Source of the DNA: an uncultured Collinsella sp. | Lineage (GTDB): Bacteria > Actinomycetota > Coriobacteriia > Coriobacteriales > Coriobacteriaceae | Length of the DNA stretch: 16,585 nt | NCBI GenBank assembly: GCA_958447445.1 | Contig: CAUDAE010000028.1 | Span: 1-16,585 of the forward strand | Direction: 5' to 3' | Shown here: positions 14,066 to 16,585 of the stretch, piece by piece | Layout: every line of letters begins with the position of its first letter | How positions within the stretch are numbered: position 1 is the first letter of the stretch | Program-made: the position numbers and the translations under genes | Notes under the pieces: generated by a model | Databases searched by the model: none | Told to the model about the DNA's origin: nothing | The model's input: the letters and a program-made list of their open reading frames with translations, nothing else

Positions 14066-14968
14066 ATGGATCGCAAAAAAGCAATCGCGCTCTCATTTTC
14101 CGTTCCCGTCGCATGGGGCTTTTCGTATCCCCTCATGAAGATCGGTATGGACAGCATGAACGCCACGAGCATCGTCGCGCTACGCTGCATCATCGCCTTT
14201 GTGGTCTGCCTGCTGCTCTTCCACAAGCACGCGTTGCGCATCAACCGCGACCTTATGGTCCGTGCCGCCATCATCGGCGCCATTATGGCAACCGAGCTCA
14301 CCTGCATGTGCCTGGGCTCCAGCCTCACCTCTGCTTCCACTGCCGGCTTTTTGCAGAGCCTGACGGTCGTGATCGTGCCGTTTGCCAACGCCGCCCTGCT
14401 GCGTCGCGCCCCCGAGCGCAAAGTGCTCGTCGGCACCGCCTTCGTCACCTGCGGTATGTTGCTGCTCTCGGGCGCAGACTTTACCAGCCTGAATCCCGGC
14501 GCGATCATCATGCTGCTCTCGGCCTTTATCTATGCCAGCCACATTATCGTGGCCAAGCGCTTTGTCGAAGATGTCGATCCGCTTGCTCTGGGCGTTTGGC
14601 AGCTGGGCTTCGGCGGCTTGTTCTCGGGCATCGCCGCATGCGTCTTTGGCAGTTTCACACTTCCCAGTACGCCCAGCGAGATCGTGGTCGTCGTCGCGCT
14701 CGCACTCATCTGCTCTGCCTACGGCTTTATCACCCAGACGCTCGTGCAGCCCCACGTGCCCGCCGAGACCACCGGCTTCGCCTTCTCGCTTGAACCGGTC
14801 TGCTCCGCTGTCTTTTCGTTCTTCTTGGTTGGCGAGGTCCTGAGCCCCATCGCCTTCTTTGGCGCCGCCCTCATCCTAACCGGCGTCATGGTGGCAACCG
14901 TCGAGCTTCCGCGCCTCCGCGCACATGAACAGGCTCGCATGACAGGAGCGCCCGAGCACGTCTCGTAG
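14066..14968 (+). CDS. EamA/DMT superfamily permease
   Basis: A 300-aa membrane protein with ten hydrophobic segments arranged as two EamA domains. The first begins with ALSFSVPVAWGFSYPLMKIG (8-27), and the second with LNPGAIIMLLSAFIYASHII. The GFAFSLEPVCSAVFSFFLVGE region near the C terminus matches the conserved E-P-x-x-a segment of DMT carriers. Members export metabolites, amino acids or toxic compounds; the substrate here is unknown. ATG 14066 has AAAAGGAG 4 bases upstream. It is divergent from the LysR regulator, which is its most likely controller. The ung gene follows after 87 bases on the same strand. Confidence 0.9.
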   Translation: MDRKKAIALSFSVPVAWGFSYPLMKIGMDSMNATSIVALRCIIAFVVCLLLFHKHALRINRDLMVRAAIIGAIMATELTCMCLGSSLTSASTAGFLQSLTVVIVPFANAALLRRAPERKVLVGTAFVTCGMLLLSGADFTSLNPGAIIMLLSAFIYASHIIVAKRFVEDVDPLALGVWQLGFGGLFSGIAACVFGSFTLPSTPSEIVVVVALALICSAYGFITQTLVQPHVPAETTGFAFSLEPVCSAVFSFFLVGEVLSPIAFFGAALILTGVMVATVELPRLRAHEQARMTGAPEHVS

Positions 14969-15055
14969 ACCCCACTCTTCATACAGCCGTGGCATAAAGG
15001 TCTCCGGACGTCTTTACAATAGATACCGACAGAGCATCTGACGTAAAGGAGCCCC

Positions 15056-15781
15056 ATGGACGCCGCGACCCGCGACCGCAACATAGCAACTTGGTTGGGC
15101 GATGCGCCACAGCCGGTACGTGACACTACGAACCAGCTGCTCGAGCGCATCGCCCTTTTGCGTGCCGAGCAGACTATCTACCCGGCACAAGACGACATCC
15201 TCAATGCCCTCGCCTACACACCGGCCGACCAGGTCAAAGTTGTCATCTTGGGTCAAGACCCCTATCACGGACCCAACCAGGCCATGGGACTGTCGTTCTC
15301 GGTCCCCGCGACGCAAACCAAGTTGCCACCGAGCCTGCGCAACATCTACAAGGAACTCAATGCCGATCTGGGTTGCCCCATTCCCGCCACAGGAGATCTA
15401 ACGCCATGGGCACAACAGGGCGTCCTACTCCTTAACACTACGCTCACCGTGCGCGAGCATGCCGCCAACTCGCACGCCAAACTGGGCTGGAGCACGCTCA
15501 CCGACTACGTTATCGAACGCTGCTGTCAGCTGCCCCAGTCGGTAGTCTTTTTGGCATGGGGCCGCTTTGCCCAGCAGATGGTCGAAGGTAAGCTCGTCGC
15601 AACTGGCGCGGGCAAGGCAACCGACAAGTTCTGTCTGGCCTCCACGCACCCCTCGCCGCTTTCGGCCAACCGTGCCACGGCAGAACTCCCCGCCTTTATG
15701 GGATCGCGCCCCTTCTCGGCAGCCAATCGGCTACTCGAACAGCACGGCTCGGCCCCCGTCAACTGGACTTGCCTCGACTAA
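15056..15781 (+). CDS. ung: Uracil-DNA glycosylase, family 1
   Basis: A 241-aa family 1 uracil-DNA glycosylase, which removes uracil from DNA at the start of base excision repair. The catalytic water-activating motif GQDPYHG (66-72, D68) and the second catalytic motif HPSPLSA (198-204, H198) are intact. GVLLLNTTLTVRE (122-134) and VVFLAWGRFAQQ also match the family. Length is normal for the family (220-240 aa). ATG 15056 has AAAGGAG at 15046-15052. A -10-like TACAAT (15015-15020) in the 87-base gap after the permease gene suggests that it can have its own promoter, although the -35 is poor. A terminator follows. Confidence 0.96.
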   Translation: MDAATRDRNIATWLGDAPQPVRDTTNQLLERIALLRAEQTIYPAQDDILNALAYTPADQVKVVILGQDPYHGPNQAMGLSFSVPATQTKLPPSLRNIYKELNADLGCPIPATGDLTPWAQQGVLLLNTTLTVREHAANSHAKLGWSTLTDYVIERCCQLPQSVVFLAWGRFAQQMVEGKLVATGAGKATDKFCLASTHPSPLSANRATAELPAFMGSRPFSAANRLLEQHGSAPVNWTCLD

Positions 15782-15800
15782 AAATCGATACATCAAAAAT

Positions 15801-15830
15801 GCGCCCGACGGCTTTCCATCGGGCGCGTTT
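15801..15830. terminator. Bidirectional terminator between ung and the SDR gene
   Basis: Arms GCGCCCGACGG (15801-15811) and CCATCGGGCGC (15816-15826), with one mismatch, are flanked by AAAAA on the left and a short T-run (GTTT) on the right. It lies between two convergent genes. Confidence 0.8.
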
Positions 15831-15831
15831 C

Positions 15832-16512
15832 CTACTCGGGCCAAATAAATTGTGTGCGGCCGGCCTCGCCGCCATCGATCAGCAGGCTCTGCCCGGTCAT
15901 AAACCGGTTGGTCACGCCCACAAAGTAGATCCACTCGACGATCTCTTGGGCAGTGGCCCAGCGCTTAAGCGGCGTGAGCTCCATAATCTGGTTCCACAGG
16001 TGCTCGTCTTCCATCACGCAACGGTTGAGCGGCGTGATAACGCCGCCCGGGTCCACACTGTTGGCGATGGCCTGCGGCGCTAGACGGTTTGCAAGGTTCT
16101 TGGTGTAGGCGATAACGCCGCCCTTGCTGGCGGCATAGGCGGGAAACTCCGATCCCGTATGCCCACTCGCCGACCCCACATTGACCACGGATTTGATAGC
16201 CGGCGCCGGCTTGGCGGCAAGCCCCTCCCCCACAAAGGCATAGCGCTCGGTCACATTGATGGTGCCACACAGGTTGGCGGCGATGTCGTCGGCCGAATCC
16301 TGCGTACCGGCAACGTTCACGATTACCTGGGGTTCAAGATCGTCTGGAAACGAGTCCGGCTCGCGGACATCAACGATCAGATGGCGGTAGTGCTCGTCTT
16401 CGATCGTCGTCGGCAAAAGATCAAAGCCAACGACCTCGTGGCCCTCGTCCAAAAAGCGCTGCACGCACGCGGCTCCGATACCGCCCGAAGCGCCCGTGAT
16501 CAAAACCCGCAT
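15832..16512 (-). CDS. Short-chain dehydrogenase/reductase (SDR), probably NAD-dependent
   Basis: A 226-aa classical SDR. The cofactor motif TGASGGIG is at 6-13, and an acidic residue (D31) at the end of the second strand favours NAD(H) over NADP(H). NVAG is at 66-69. The active site has S114 in NVGSASG and Y126/K130 in YAASK, followed by DPGG (154-157). The S-to-Y spacing is 12, one shorter than in FabG. The tail (GQSLLIDGGEAGRTQFIWPE) is the usual SDR end. Substrate is not determinable; sugar alcohols, hydroxysteroids and hydroxyacyl compounds are all possible. ATG 16512 has AAGGAG 6 bases upstream, and that AAGGAG overlaps the TAA of the preceding gene, so both are surely in one operon. 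Confidence 0.9.
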   Translation of the reverse strand: MRVLITGASGGIGAACVQRFLDEGHEVVGFDLLPTTIEDEHYRHLIVDVREPDSFPDDLEPQVIVNVAGTQDSADDIAANLCGTINVTERYAFVGEGLAAKPAPAIKSVVNVGSASGHTGSEFPAYAASKGGVIAYTKNLANRLAPQAIANSVDPGGVITPLNRCVMEDEHLWNQIMELTPLKRWATAQEIVEWIYFVGVTNRFMTGQSLLIDGGEAGRTQFIWPE

Positions 16513-16521
16513 ACTTGCTCC

Positions 16522-16585
16522 TTAGGCGGTTGCGTGGCGCTCGAGGTACTCGGAACCCACATTCTCGCGCTCCCAGCCGCGCACG
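16522..16585 (-). CDS. 3' end of an upstream gene in the SDR operon (partial)
   Basis: The frame entering from the right edge is open for 20 codons, giving a C terminus ending GWERENVGSEYLERHATA, then TAA at 16522-16524. The stop merges with the Shine-Dalgarno sequence of the SDR gene (TAAGGAG), a typical tight operon junction. The fragment is too short to identify. Confidence 0.6.
   Translation of the reverse strand, partial: VRGWERENVGSEYLERHATA

Noticed and set aside
1..16585. CRISPR array, tRNA, rRNA, integrase or complete insertion sequence
   Set aside because: I saw no regularly spaced direct repeats with spacers, no cloverleaf or rRNA signature, and no transposase or recombinase motif.

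Overview
The window reads as ordinary chromosome from a GC-rich Gram-positive bacterium of the class Coriobacteriia, most like Collinsella. This rests on high GC, strong AAGGAG-type ribosome binding sites, gene content and protein character. No database search was possible, so the genus is an inference. There is no rRNA, tRNA, CRISPR array, integrase or complete insertion sequence.

Layout. Positions 1-65 hold the terminator of an upstream plus-strand gene. TrmL, a tRNA wobble-base methyltransferase, follows at 87-686. Next is a three-gene block: an Orc1/Cdc6-like AAA ATPase (831-1931, +), a class II UvrA-like tandem ABC ATPase lacking the UvrB-binding domain (1972-4485, -), and a second AAA ATPase of the same family (4478-5596, -) that overlaps the uvrA-like gene by 8 bases. 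A Tet(M)-like translational GTPase (5761-7761, -) lies next. Its 245-base upstream region can fold into several stable hairpins and carries a promoter-like sequence on the opposite strand. Then come a GNAT acetyltransferase (8067-8558, -), a 98-aa zinc-ribbon-like protein (8633-8929, +), RsmJ (8978-9682, -), a 47-aa membrane microprotein (9746-9889, -), a four-helix membrane protein (10123-10527, +), an RlmA-type 23S rRNA methyltransferase (10637-11452, -), a MATE exporter (11631-13013, +), a LysR regulator (13041-13907, -) divergent from an EamA/DMT permease (14066-14968, +), uracil-DNA glycosylase (15056-15781, +), and an SDR dehydrogenase (15832-16512, -) downstream of a gene cut by the window edge.

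Themes. Three genes modify or protect RNA in translation (TrmL, RsmJ, RlmA) and a fourth is a ribosome-acting GTPase. Several proteins belong to families that include drug-resistance members (class II UvrA, Tet(M)-like, RlmA, MATE). They are in separate transcription units, so no joint system is shown.

Most notable structure. (1) The AAA / UvrA-like / AAA block, where both AAA promoters carry short A/T-rich motifs repeated every 10 bases. (2) REP-like palindromes at gene ends: two 35-base copies of one family, one of which contains the trmL stop codon; a decayed copy; and an unrelated 60-base near-perfect palindrome between rlmA and the MATE gene. (3) A multi-hairpin intergenic region at 7838-8032. 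(4) A previously uncalled 47-aa membrane protein gene upstream of rsmJ.
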